64,000 nucleotides of DNA from Streptacidiphilus fuscans (GCF_015690355.1 NZ_JADPRT010000008.1:262908-326907); one strand, 5' to 3'. Counted from the first letter of the stretch, positions 8,766 through 16,975 are shown. The notes: generated by a model not told the origin, from the sequence alone. Numbers and translations are program-made.

Positions 8766-9328
8766 TTGAGTTCCCCGGGGACGCTTTCGATGTCCTTGAG
8801 GTTCGACTCCGCTGCGCCCACAGGATTGACCAACGGGCTGCTGTTGGCAAAGTCCTTGCCCTCGTTCTCCCAGGTCGTCTTGGCGTCCTTGGCCGCCTTC
8901 TCGAAGGACTTGGCCGAGTAGTCGGGGGTGTTGGCCTGGGCGATCTGGGCCAGCGACATCTGCTCGGCCTGCTGGTCGGAGAGATGCGGGTCGCTCACGG
9001 CCGCCGTGACAGCGTCCTTCATCAAGCCCTTGACGTACTGCTCCTGCTCGTAATAGGCGCCGGCGGAGAGGCCGAGCTTTCCGGCGAAGGTGTTACCGTC
9101 CTGCACCAACGTGCGGACTCCCCAGCCCCAGCGGTCGCAGAAGCCGGAGAATGCCTGGTGCAGGGCATCGTGACCCATCTGCCCTGCTGAGACGTCGATG
9201 TTCCCGAAGCCGCGGCCCTCCGTCGCCTCACCGTCGAATCCGAGCGTCTTCAACTCGGTGATGGTGTCGTTCAGGCCCTTCGCCGTGTCGTTCAGCGCGT
9301 TGATGTCGACCTGGTAGTGGTCGGTCAC
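8762..9328 (-). CDS. WXG100-like type VII secretion helper upstream of toxin
   Basis: This 188-residue, mainly helical protein has no signal peptide and begins MTDHYQVDINALNDTAKGL. A central FCDRWGWGVRTLVQD segment resembles the W-containing turn of ESAT-6/WXG100 partners, followed by a second helix ending in AYYEQEQ. The remaining 80 residues are polar. It is probably the dedicated partner of the toxin, since the genes overlap by four bases. Its GTG start also overlaps the upstream SseB-like stop (GTGA at 9325-9328), making a three-gene coupled unit. It could equally be grouped with the longer DUF6317/LXG-type helpers; the exact family is uncertain. Confidence 0.8.
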   Translation of the reverse strand: MTDHYQVDINALNDTAKGLNDTITELKTLGFDGEATEGRGFGNIDVSAGQMGHDALHQAFSGFCDRWGWGVRTLVQDGNTFAGKLGLSAGAYYEQEQYVKGLMKDAVTAAVSDPHLSDQQAEQMSLAQIAQANTPDYSAKSFEKAAKDAKTTWENEGKDFANSSPLVNPVGAAESNLKDIESVPGELK

Positions 9329-9780
9329 AGCCCCACCCTCCTACGAGCCGCAATGGCCCCGTTCTTCTCATCGACAGCCACCCGATCGGGCACAATTCCC
9401 CGGACCGGTGGCAGGAGCAACGGACGGTCGCTTCCGACATCGACCGCTACCCCGCAGGGTGAGCCGGCCTCCGGGGCAGCCACGTCCAGCAAGCGCGCGC
9501 CGTCGATGCGCGCGAACTCCCATGGCGCAGCGCCGTCTCCACGTGCCACGGCCCACCGTGCCAGCGCAGCAGGGGTGGTGAAGGCGAGCAGCCAGGTGAT
9601 CCCACGGTCGTCGACCGCGAGCGGCTCGCGATCCTCCGTCGGGCAGAGCAGGACGGCGCGGCGGAAGGTGTCCATGAGGCACCCAGGGGCGGTCCGTCCC
9701 GCGTACATCTCGGCGACCTCGTCCGTGAGTTCGTCGTTCCCCAGACCGTCCAAGGCTCCCCCAGGCCATCTCTCTGTCAA
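9325..9780 (-). CDS. SseB-like protein of the type VII locus
   Basis: From a TTG at 9780 the product is about 151 residues and contains the SseB N-terminal-domain pattern common beside actinobacterial ESX genes: EMYAGRTAPGCLMDTFRRA, then ITWLLAFTTPAALARWAVARGDG and PCGVAVDVGS. An upstream GTG at 9891 would give 188 residues, but its extra N-terminus is low in conserved pattern and has no visible ribosome binding site. The role of SseB-like proteins in type VII loci is not established. It is the first gene of the minus-strand arm and is transcribed away from the WXG100 gene at 10003. Confidence 0.7.
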   Translation of the reverse strand: MTERWPGGALDGLGNDELTDEVAEMYAGRTAPGCLMDTFRRAVLLCPTEDREPLAVDDRGITWLLAFTTPAALARWAVARGDGAAPWEFARIDGARLLDVAAPEAGSPCGVAVDVGSDRPLLLPPVRGIVPDRVAVDEKNGAIAARRRVGL

Positions 9781-9900
9781 TGTCGTCTCGCGCTCCGTGT
9801 CTGTGCGCGCACCCACCTTACGTGCCGTCAACGTGCAGGTCAGAGCCCTGCCCCCTGGAGTATCCGTCGCGGGTACGGCCCTGAGCTGCACGTTCGCAAC

Positions 9901-9975
9901 TTGTCCGTGGTCAGGAAAATGAGTACGAATACTTATGTCGGTCCCCGCTCAGCATCCTTAACATCAAGAATCACG
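9901..9975. promoter_or_regulatory. Probable divergent promoter region of the type VII cargo locus
   Basis: This stretch separates the two arms and is AT-rich for the region, with GAAAATGAGTACGAATACTT at 9915-9934. A weak plus-strand match is TTGTCC at 9901-9906 and TACGAA at 9924-9929, separated by 17 bases. It lies about 70 to 100 bases before the plus arm's first GTG. No clear operator was found. The assignment rests on position and base composition. Confidence 0.35.
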
Positions 9976-10002
9976 TGGGTCTCGTAGGCATGAGGGGGGA
10001 CA

Positions 10003-10398
10003 GTGAGCGCACCAACGAGCACGGACCCGCTCTGGCCACTTACTACGGGCTCGGCTGCGCCGACCGCTGGGGGCGCGACGGTCAGCGTCGACCCGGCAGC
10101 GTTGGAGGCGGAGAGCAAGGTCCTCCAGGAGGTCGGTTCGGCGATCCCAGGCCAGGCGGTGCGGCTGTACGGTCCGTCCGACGACGCGGTCTTCCAGCTC
10201 TACGGGTGGCGCATCGCCGCCGCGCTGGACGCCTGCACGGAGGCGTGGGTCGACCTGCTGAAGAAGTTCGGCACCGGACTCGACCAGAGCGGCGAGAAGC
10301 TGCACGCAACGGCGACCAACTACCGCACCTCCGACACCTCGGCCTCGAAGAACTTCCAGAACCTGCTCAACGGCCCCGGCCTCGGAAACGGAGCCTGA
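10003..10398 (+). CDS. WXG100-family/ESX-secretion-associated small protein
   Basis: The 131-residue helical protein starts at GTG with AGGGGGG about 8 bases upstream. The segment VDPAALEAESKVLQEVG and later AACTEAWVDLLKK-type helices ending in HATATNYRTSD resemble WXG100 or DUF6507-type partners that pair as helical hairpins for type VII export. There is no signal peptide and no enzymatic motif. It begins the plus-strand arm and ends only five bases before the next ATG, so it is probably co-translated and may be the partner of the WXG/hydrolase protein. Confidence 0.75.
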   Translation: MSAPTSTDPLWPLTTGSAAPTAGGATVSVDPAALEAESKVLQEVGSAIPGQAVRLYGPSDDAVFQLYGWRIAAALDACTEAWVDLLKKFGTGLDQSGEKLHATATNYRTSDTSASKNFQNLLNGPGLGNGA

Positions 10399-10403
10399 GC
10401 GCA

Positions 10404-12074
10404 ATGGTCACCTTCTCGGAACTCCTGGACGCCCGGTTCGCCGCCCTCGGGCACGCCGGAGACGCCTACGACGCGCTCTCGGCCGCCTTCGAGGCCCACG
10501 TGAGCGAGGTCGCCACCGTGGCTAACGGCCTCGAGCAGAACTGGACGGGACTGGCTGCCATCGAGGCCGCGGCTGCGTTAGGCAAACAGCAGAACGACCT
10601 GACAGCGGCTCACGAGGAGATGTTGAGCGTCGGCGTAATCCTCCACGAGGCGGTCGCGGCCTTCACCGCCGCGCAGACCGAGCTGACCGCCGCACTGGAG
10701 GCAGCCCGCGCGGCCAACTGCACCGTCGAGCCCGACGGAACCGTGACCGGACCGCCGATGACGGAGGCCGAGCACCACGACATAGACGCTGCGGAGCAGC
10801 GAGGCATCCTCGTCGAGCAGATCGCTGCGCGGATCAGCCAGGCCGTCCAGGCCGCCGACGAGGCCGACACCCAGTTCGCCGCCCGGCTCAACGCCCTTGC
10901 CGGGAACGGACATGACGGCAGCGGCTTGAATCTCGCCACCGCGAACTCCGACCTGAGCAGGTTGGTACCCGGGAAGTCCGGGCCCAAAGCCGTCAACTCC
11001 TGGTGGAACGGCCTCTCGGCCGCCGAGCAGCAGACCTTCATCCACGACCAGCCGGGCGTCTACGGCAACATGAACGGCATCCCGGCGGTCGCGCGGAACG
11101 AGGCGAACCGGATCTATCTCGGTCAGCTGCTCAACCAGTTCGAGTCCATGCCGCAGCCGCTGAGCGCCGCCGATCAGCAGAAGCTCGACGGGTTCCAGGC
11201 CATCCAGACCACGCTTGACAGCTGGGGGAAGGACAACCCGCCGCTGTTCCTGCTCGGGATCGGCAGCCAAGGGCAGGGTCGCGGGATTCTGGCGATCGGC
11301 AACCCGGACAGGTCGACGAACGTCTGCGCCTTCGTTCCCGGGATGACCACGACGCTCACCAGCATTGCAAACGGTGACTTGGCCAGCGCCCACCGGCTTT
11401 TTGACAGTGCCGAGCTAGTCGCCCCCTCAAGCACAACCTCGACGATCGTGTGGCTCGGCTACGACCCTCCGCCCGGTGACCCCACTGACCCCCACACGCT
11501 CGCCGTCATGGGATCGTGGCGCGGCCAGGCTGGTGGCGCTTCATACGACCAGTTCCTGGCGGGGATCCGCTCGACGCACGGTTCCACGCCGCTCCATCTC
11601 ACCGCGCTGGGGCATAGCTACGGGTCGTTCACCGTCGGCCAGGCGGCGCAGCGGCCGGGCGGCACTGGGGCCGACGACATCATCCTCATCGGCAGCCCAG
11701 GCACCGGGGCGGCGAACGCGTCCCAGCTCAACGTGCCGGCCGGGCACGTATGGGACGGAGCGGCAGCCAATGACGAGGTCACGCAGCTGCCTTCCAAGTT
11801 GAACGTCGGTATGGACTCGGTGGTCGGTCCCGTGCTGGGCCCGGCCGGGACAGCCGCGCTCGACAACACCGTCGACCCGAATCAACTGTGGTTCGGCACG
11901 GACCCCGCAAGCGGCCAGTTCGGCGCCAACCGGTTCAGCGTCGCGAACGGCGCCGCATTGCCCCTGCTGCAGGCCCACTCCCAATATTTCGACCCGGGAA
12001 GTTCGTCCCTGACCAACATGGCCGCGATCGTGACGGGCGACTACGCCAAGGTCACATTGACTCAACCACGATGA
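10404..12074 (+). CDS. WXG-domain alpha/beta hydrolase (DUF1023-like), candidate type VII effector
   Basis: The 556-residue protein has an N-terminal helical region of about 180 residues (ENQ..WTGLAAIEAAAALG-like turn near residue 45) typical of type VII substrates. A linker with NSWWNGLSAAEQQ and VYGNMNGIP follows, the signature that precedes DUF1023 hydrolases. The nucleophile elbow is GHSYGS with S405, and the fold's ILIGSPG strand comes after. Such proteins are predicted lipases or esterases carried by ESX-like loci; substrate is unknown. The ATG at 10404 is chosen because it directly follows the previous stop. Its stop overlaps the ATG of the lipoprotein gene (ATGA at 12071-12074). Confidence 0.85.
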   Translation: MVTFSELLDARFAALGHAGDAYDALSAAFEAHVSEVATVANGLEQNWTGLAAIEAAAALGKQQNDLTAAHEEMLSVGVILHEAVAAFTAAQTELTAALEAARAANCTVEPDGTVTGPPMTEAEHHDIDAAEQRGILVEQIAARISQAVQAADEADTQFAARLNALAGNGHDGSGLNLATANSDLSRLVPGKSGPKAVNSWWNGLSAAEQQTFIHDQPGVYGNMNGIPAVARNEANRIYLGQLLNQFESMPQPLSAADQQKLDGFQAIQTTLDSWGKDNPPLFLLGIGSQGQGRGILAIGNPDRSTNVCAFVPGMTTTLTSIANGDLASAHRLFDSAELVAPSSTTSTIVWLGYDPPPGDPTDPHTLAVMGSWRGQAGGASYDQFLAGIRSTHGSTPLHLTALGHSYGSFTVGQAAQRPGGTGADDIILIGSPGTGAANASQLNVPAGHVWDGAAANDEVTQLPSKLNVGMDSVVGPVLGPAGTAALDNTVDPNQLWFGTDPASGQFGANRFSVANGAALPLLQAHSQYFDPGSSSLTNMAAIVTGDYAKVTLTQPR

Positions 12075-12682
12075 ACACGAACGGAAAGCCCTTGAACGCA
12101 GCAGGCGTTGCGGCGCTCGTCCTGGCAGCGGCCCCCCTCCTTGGCGGGTGCGGCTCGGTGGGTCACGACGTGACCAGCGAGCAAGTCACGCTCACTGCAC
12201 CGCAGGCACACACGGAGATCGACAAGATCTATGCGGAGACCTTTACGTCGATCACCCCATCGTTGAAGTGGCGGGACGGCTGGCCACAGGTCAACCCCAA
12301 CGTGTCCGGCCTCACCGGCCAGGCCGACGGGACTGCCACGGTGAGCGAGGACCGGTACAACCTGACGATCGTCGCTGCTGACAAGCGTCCGACCCTGCTC
12401 GCAGCGCTCGCGAAGAGCTGGCAGCACCTCGGCTTCTCCGTTACCAGCGACGTATCGGCCCCGATCCCGCGAGTCGACGCCACCGAGGGCGGCGGCACGC
12501 GAGCCTCGGTCCAGGTGATGCCCTCCGGCGTTGTCGATTTCACCGTCGTCGTCGGCAACATCAAGGACCCGGGCATCGGCAAAGAGAACGCCCTCTTTGG
12601 GCCAGAACCACCACAGCCGACCGATGCCAACGGTGCGCCCGACGTCACCCCGAAGTACGAGGACCCGTACTGGTCCCGCTGA
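12071..12682 (+). CDS. Lipoprotein of the type VII locus
   Basis: The product is about 203 residues. Its N-terminus has a short positive region, a hydrophobic stretch (VAALVLAAAPLL) and the lipobox LGGC with C27, so it is expected to be lipidated and anchored outside the membrane. The mature part shows no recognised domain; it contains WRDGWPQVNPNVSG and a C-terminal YEDPYWSR. The start overlaps the hydrolase stop, indicating coupling. Such small lipoproteins next to WXG/hydrolase genes could be the cell-surface immunity or inhibitor partner of the hydrolase. That is inferred from position only. Confidence 0.8.
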   Translation: MNTNGKPLNAAGVAALVLAAAPLLGGCGSVGHDVTSEQVTLTAPQAHTEIDKIYAETFTSITPSLKWRDGWPQVNPNVSGLTGQADGTATVSEDRYNLTIVAADKRPTLLAALAKSWQHLGFSVTSDVSAPIPRVDATEGGGTRASVQVMPSGVVDFTVVVGNIKDPGIGKENALFGPEPPQPTDANGAPDVTPKYEDPYWSR

Positions 12683-12724
12683 GCGAACAGTCACCCACAG
12701 AGAACGCGCAGGAGAGGAGGAGCT

Positions 12725-13048
12725 GTGAGTCAGGGCTACGAGGTGAACCTCGATCAACTCGAAGTGGTCGTCCGCAGTCTGCGGGCGGTTGCCGACAGCT
12801 TGGAGCACCCGAAGACCAGCGCGCGCTACGACACCACCGTGCCGCCCGGCATGCTGGGCACCGGCTTCGACGGTGCCACCTCGCTGACGACCCAGCACGG
12901 GACGATGCAAGACTGGCTCGAAGGCGTCATCGGTCAGCTCCAGGACTTCATCAATACGCACGCCAACCAGACCAAGCAAGCCTCCGATGCGTATGGGGAA
13001 CAGGAGTACCAGACTCGCCAGGATCTCTACTCCGCCGGCGGCAACTAA
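12725..13048 (+). CDS. WXG100/ESAT-6-like protein
   Basis: The 107-residue protein begins with GTG preceded by GGAGAGGAGGAGCT, a strong ribosome binding site. It is helical, with YEVNLDQLEVVVRSLRAVADSL as helix one, a central turn lacking a textbook WXG (GFDGATSL), and a second helix ending in AYGEQEYQTRQDL, close to the YxxxD/E secretion signal of ESX substrates. It most likely forms a heterodimer with the PPE-like product of the next gene, 48 bases downstream. No enzymatic motif is present. Confidence 0.8.
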   Translation: MSQGYEVNLDQLEVVVRSLRAVADSLEHPKTSARYDTTVPPGMLGTGFDGATSLTTQHGTMQDWLEGVIGQLQDFINTHANQTKQASDAYGEQEYQTRQDLYSAGGN

Positions 13049-13096
13049 GCAACGGGACCACGCCCTACGGGGCGTCGACACCAGGGGAGAACAGAC

Positions 13097-14638
13097 GTGG
13101 GCGGCGCGCCGTCACAGAACGGACAGTCCGCGGCGGGGAACTACTGTACGGACTTCGAGTCGTCCGGCATCGGCGGACTGATCGGTCTGCGGCAGATGAT
13201 CCAGGACGCGGATCCCGCCGGGCTGGAGCGCGTCTCGTACAAGTGGCGTGTGATACATGATGCCTTGGTGGAGGCTCAACAAGCCCTGGGCGACCATACG
13301 CGAGCTGCGACGGAGCACTGGACCGGTAGTGCGTCGGACGCGTTCGCAGCGAGGGCAGGCGAGCTGTCCCAGTCCCTCGGCAACGGTGCGGGCTACGCGT
13401 TGAACGCCGCTAGCGGGACCTCCCTGGCTGCGAAGGCGCTGCGTGATGCTCAGGGCAGGATGCCCAGCGTGCCGAACGCGGTCGACGAGTTCAAGCGGTG
13501 GGCCACCAGCGAAACCTCGGACAGCCAGTTCCAGTTGGATCTGGCGAGCGGGATGAGTCGCACGGCCGCGCTCCAGCGCGACGGCAGTCAGCTCTCTCTT
13601 CTCGAAGAGCGTCACCAGCAGGCCATCGTGGTCATGCAGCAGTTGGAGGGCGAGTACGAGTCGGCTGCGGCCAAGATAGGCCAGCCGGCCCCTCCGTTGG
13701 AGGAGAAGAACTGGAGCGTCTTCCCGCCGCCCCCGAGTAACGAACCGCCTGCGAACGGTTCGCGATCATCTCTCGGCCGGGTCGAGGAGCCTCCAGCTGC
13801 TCCTGCCGAGCAGCCACCGGCAGCGTCCAACTGGGCTGGTGGCGGCCAGGCTCGGAGCCGGAACGCCGGGGCACCGGCGGAGTCGGCGACTGCGCAACTC
13901 GACGGTGCTGCGGGCAACGGAAAGCCGGCCGGGTCAGGAACATCTCACCTGGGCTCTGGGGATGTGCCCCAAGGCACCGGTCCGAGCGGGCGCCAGCCGG
14001 ATTCAGTAGGCCCCGGAACGGCGGACTCTCTCGCAGAGAGGCGCGGACTCACGCAGCGCAGCAAGGATTCCCGAGACTCTTACACAGGTGAGGGACAGAA
14101 GGATGGTCAAGCACTAGGCACAGAGGAACCGAGCAACTCCTCTTCAGCAACGTCGGACAGTCCGTCCCCCATCGACGACACCGCACGTCCGAGCAATGCC
14201 TCTCCGACGGCACGCACGGAGACTTCGACTTCCACAAGTGCTACCGACCCGCTGGGCGCCGAAGGCCCAGGAGCCTCAGAGGGAATGCCCTCCGGAGCTG
14301 GTGGAGCGGGCGCGCTGGCTCCAGGCCGAACGGTCAACCGTCGTAGGAGAAGGCGACGTCGCTACGGACTGGACGAGGACGGTCCGATTGGCGAGGAGCT
14401 CAACGGCCACGACGGGATCAACGAGCGATTCGAACCTCCGACTGTGGAGCCCTGCGACGGTGTGCAAGGTGGCTCGACTTCGTATCGGCCTCTGCCGCAT
14501 GACAAGGGGGAGAACTTCTACGTCCCAGTCCACACCCTTGACGGCAGGCGCTCGTCCCCTGGGCAGCGTGGTCCTCAACGGGCAACCGGCGAGGAGCCGG
14601 GAGACGGGTCCACGGCGAATCCACGTGTGATCGAATAG
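13097..14638 (+). CDS. PPE/WXG-like type VII substrate with long disordered tail
   Basis: The 513-residue protein has an N-terminal helical domain (about 1-200) with a WXG-like turn in HWTGSASDAFAARAGEL. A 300-residue Pro/Ser/Gly/Glu-rich low-complexity region follows. Near residue 414 there is a run of eight arginines (VNRRRRRRRRYG). The last 90 residues (TSYRPLPHDKGENFYVP) are more ordered but unrecognised. This architecture is common for non-toxic structural or carrier substrates of actinobacterial ESX systems. The GTG start has a GGGGAGA ribosome binding site. It lies between a WXG100 gene and the mycosin gene, so export with the first and processing by the second are plausible. Confidence 0.75.
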   Translation: MGGAPSQNGQSAAGNYCTDFESSGIGGLIGLRQMIQDADPAGLERVSYKWRVIHDALVEAQQALGDHTRAATEHWTGSASDAFAARAGELSQSLGNGAGYALNAASGTSLAAKALRDAQGRMPSVPNAVDEFKRWATSETSDSQFQLDLASGMSRTAALQRDGSQLSLLEERHQQAIVVMQQLEGEYESAAAKIGQPAPPLEEKNWSVFPPPPSNEPPANGSRSSLGRVEEPPAAPAEQPPAASNWAGGGQARSRNAGAPAESATAQLDGAAGNGKPAGSGTSHLGSGDVPQGTGPSGRQPDSVGPGTADSLAERRGLTQRSKDSRDSYTGEGQKDGQALGTEEPSNSSSATSDSPSPIDDTARPSNASPTARTETSTSTSATDPLGAEGPGASEGMPSGAGGAGALAPGRTVNRRRRRRRRYGLDEDGPIGEELNGHDGINERFEPPTVEPCDGVQGGSTSYRPLPHDKGENFYVPVHTLDGRRSSPGQRGPQRATGEEPGDGSTANPRVIE

Positions 14639-14709
14639 CACGCGATGCCAAAGCAGCTAGGGCAAGGTCCGGGCCCGCACGGAACGGCATGGACTGGTTG
14701 AGGGAGACG

Positions 14710-15858
14710 ATGCGTAGCACCACCGCACTGGGAGCCGCTCTCGTTGGGCTGGGGCTCCTGTTTGCTGGAGCCTCGCCAGCAGGAGCGGACCAAGTCCGCA
14801 GCGCCGAGTGGCCGTTGACCGCCTTCCACGCCGCCGATCGCGTTTGGCCCCACTCCACCGGCAAAGGTGTCGTTGTAGCGGTCATCGACTCCGGTGTGCG
14901 GTCCACCCACGAAGACCTCCTCGGCCATGTCCTACCGGGCAAGGACTTCAGCACCGGAGGGGATGGCCGTACCGATCGCGACCCGGACGGCCACGGCACG
15001 GCAATGGCCAGCCTGATTGCGGGGCAGGGCCATGGGCCCAATCACAGTGAGGGCATCGAGGGGCTCGCGCCCGGCGCCGAGATCATGCCGCTGGCCGTCG
15101 ACAGTACCGGGACGAGCAACCTGGACCCCCGGGGAATCCCCGACGCCGTCCTCTACGCCACGGATCACGGGGCGCAGGTCATCAGCATGAGCCTCGGGAG
15201 CCCAGCATCGGACGCTGCCCTGGCACAGGCGATCGCCTACGCCGAAGCCCGCAATGTGGTCGTTGTAGCCTCCTCCGGGAACGAAGGCGGTGACCGACTC
15301 GACTGGCCGGCTGCCTATCCCGGCGTGGTCTCCGTCGGCGCTGCGGATCGCAACGGTGCGCTCTGGGCCGACTCCAACACCGGCGCGCAGCTCACTCTCA
15401 CGGCACCCGGTGTCCGAGTGGTTGGCGCCGCATCGAGCAGTGACTCCGCCTACGCGATCGCAGACGGCACAAGCGACGCCACCGCCTACGTCGCGGCGAC
15501 GGTAGCCCTCGTCCGGTCGGCCTTTCCGCACCTCACAGCGGGACAGGTGATCAACCGGATGATCAAGTCGGCAATCAACCCCGACCGCGTGACCCACGAC
15601 ATCAAGTACGGCTACGGCATCGTCCGCCCCGACGCGGCCCTGACGTTCAACATCCCGCCCGGCCCAGCCTCTGGCCCGCTTCCCCAGGAGACTTCTGCCC
15701 CAAGCAGCGAGAGCAGTGCCCCACCATCGAATCTCACCCCAACCCGAAGCACCACGCAGCAGACGTCGGTGTGGCTCTACGCCGGACTCGGAGCTGCCGT
15801 CGTCGTGCTGGGTCTAGGCGGAGCGGCGATCGCGTGGCGTCGCACCCGACTGCTCTAG
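14710..15858 (+). CDS. mycP: Type VII secretion-associated serine protease (mycosin)
   Basis: The product is about 382 residues and a subtilisin-family protease. The catalytic triad is visible as D60 in VAVIDSGV, H95 in DGHGTAMAS and S255 in DGTSDATAY, with oxyanion N191 in SSGNEGG. A signal peptide covers residues 1-27 (LVGLGLLFAGASPAGA) and a single C-terminal transmembrane helix spans about 360-378, followed by RRTRLL. This is the mycosin layout: protease outside the membrane, tail-anchored. Mycosins process substrates and stabilise the ESX channel. I prefer the ATG at 14710, preceded by GAGGGAGA, over the one at 14689. No ESX core gene accompanies it here, so it must serve a channel encoded elsewhere or act on local substrates. 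Confidence 0.88.
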   Translation: MRSTTALGAALVGLGLLFAGASPAGADQVRSAEWPLTAFHAADRVWPHSTGKGVVVAVIDSGVRSTHEDLLGHVLPGKDFSTGGDGRTDRDPDGHGTAMASLIAGQGHGPNHSEGIEGLAPGAEIMPLAVDSTGTSNLDPRGIPDAVLYATDHGAQVISMSLGSPASDAALAQAIAYAEARNVVVVASSGNEGGDRLDWPAAYPGVVSVGAADRNGALWADSNTGAQLTLTAPGVRVVGAASSSDSAYAIADGTSDATAYVAATVALVRSAFPHLTAGQVINRMIKSAINPDRVTHDIKYGYGIVRPDAALTFNIPPGPASGPLPQETSAPSSESSAPPSNLTPTRSTTQQTSVWLYAGLGAAVVVLGLGGAAIAWRRTRLL

Positions 15859-15968
15859 CGCGCGGGAGGGTTCCGGCGGCGATGAGCCTCCGACGGTGTA
15901 GGCGGCGCGGTTAAGGATGTCGGAGAAGCCAGTGCCTTCCGGGGCGAAGCCCCAGTTCAGACCCCGTT

Positions 15969-16100
15969 GTGGACGGCGTGGACAGGGTGGACGGCGATTT
16001 GCAGCCAATCTCCGGCTACCACCTCCGCTGCGCCACCTGCGGCCAACCCATGGACCCCGGCCTCACCGCCGCCGGACACCTCACCCACCCCGAGTACTGA
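15969..16100 (+). CDS. Small zinc-ribbon-like protein (putative)
   Basis: A 43-residue frame from GTG at 15969 encodes YHLRCATCGQPM and then AGHLTHPEY. The CxxC pair plus two histidines could bind zinc. No ribosome binding site is evident, and GTG codons at 15978 and 15987 are alternatives. Support comes from context: a perfect 14-bp stem-loop begins six bases after the stop, as expected for a transcribed gene's terminator. It may also be the tail of a decayed longer gene. No function can be assigned. Confidence 0.35.
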   Translation: MDGVDRVDGDLQPISGYHLRCATCGQPMDPGLTAAGHLTHPEY

Positions 16101-16106
16101 ACAGCG

Positions 16107-16145
16107 CCGCGCCCACTCGCTCGCTCGCTGGGCGAGTGGGCGCGG
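16107..16145. terminator. Strong stem-loop, probably bidirectional terminator
   Basis: Arms CCGCGCCCACTCGC (16107-16120) and GCGAGTGGGCGCGG (16132-16145) are perfectly complementary, with an 11-base loop. It lies between the small CxxC frame (stop at 16100) and the convergent gene ending at 16177. Confidence 0.75.
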
Positions 16146-16176
16146 TGAGGGACGGACGAGTGTGTCTGTCTCCAGG

Positions 16177-16548
16177 TCACTTCCGCTTCGTGGCGGCCTT
16201 AACGAGGTCCTCCAAGACCAAACCACCCTCGAACGAGGCAAGGAGGCCACTCAGCGTCACGCCATTCACGACGGGAACCCACTTCGCGAGCAACTCCATG
16301 AGGTCGGGCAGCGAGGCTGTGAACACGTACCTCACCGGCCCCTCAAAGGGATCCACCTCGACCATGTAATTCGCTTCGCTGTGGAAGACCCTGATGGCCA
16401 GGCCGTTGGAGGTGACATCGCCGGTGGCGAAGAAGTGCTCGTACCCCGCCTTCTTGATCACCTCATCCCAGTCCTCGCCTTCCGTCCCGAACGGGTCAGC
16501 GGTCTCCGTCCATTCGCCGTCGCGGTACAGAAGTTGCGCATTTTCCAT
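16177..16548 (-). CDS. Hypothetical protein, island cargo
   Basis: The 123-residue acidic protein begins MENAQLLYRDGEWTETADPF and ends LVKAATKRK. It has no signal peptide, transmembrane helix or catalytic motif. The pattern of alternating strands (AIRVFHSEANYMVEVDPF, VRYVFTASLPDLMELLAKW) resembles small alpha/beta immunity-type proteins, but I do not recognise the family. GGGGACGAG precedes the ATG, a good ribosome binding site. It stands alone between the mycosin region and the excisionase gene and is transcribed against both. It may be an orphan immunity gene; this is a weak inference. Confidence 0.65.
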   Translation of the reverse strand: MENAQLLYRDGEWTETADPFGTEGEDWDEVIKKAGYEHFFATGDVTSNGLAIRVFHSEANYMVEVDPFEGPVRYVFTASLPDLMELLAKWVPVVNGVTLSGLLASFEGGLVLEDLVKAATKRK

Positions 16549-16750
16549 CTCGTCCCCAAGAGATCACCCGATGCCCAGCATCAGCTCAGCGAAGTAGCGC
16601 GCACAGGCGCTGTACGCACCGCTACTCCCTACCCCTTCCGCCGCGCCAGACACCCTGAACGCCCAGAGCCAGTCGCGCGATCACCCCGAAGTGCCTGGAG
16701 GACCCCGTCCTTCAGGCACTTGCCTTTTCTGCTGCGAGGAGAGCTGAGAA

Positions 16751-16975
16751 GTGAGCCCGCGGACCCCGAACGACCACCCCCAGAGGACACCCAGGCAGGA
16801 GCGCTACCTGACGCTCGCGCAGTTCTGCCAGCAGTTCGAGATCGCCCGATCGACCTTCTACGACTGGCGTGCCAAAAGCCGCGCGCCGCGCCGCGTGAAA
16901 CTCCCCAACGGAGATCTTCGCATCAGCGAAACCGACCTCAACCGCTGGCTCGATGACCTCGGAGATGCCGCCTGA
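16751..16975 (+). CDS. xis: Excisionase-type helix-turn-helix DNA-binding protein
   Basis: The 74-residue protein carries a MerR/AlpA-like winged helix-turn-helix: YLTLAQFCQQFEIARSTFYDW, then a basic turn (RRVKLPNGDLRIS) and ETDLNRWL. This is the standard Xis layout of actinomycete integrative elements. The gene starts with GTG after GAGGAGAGCTGAGAA. Its stop overlaps the integrase start in TGATG (16973-16977), the usual xis-int coupling. In intact elements Xis bends DNA at the attachment sites to direct excision. Here the partner integrase is broken, so excision is unlikely. Confidence 0.85.
   Translation: MSPRTPNDHPQRTPRQERYLTLAQFCQQFEIARSTFYDWRAKSRAPRRVKLPNGDLRISETDLNRWLDDLGDAA

Noticed and set aside
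9891..9975. GTG at 9891 as the SseB-like start
   Set aside because: The extra 37 residues lack family similarity and a ribosome binding site, so the shorter TTG start was preferred, though not with certainty.
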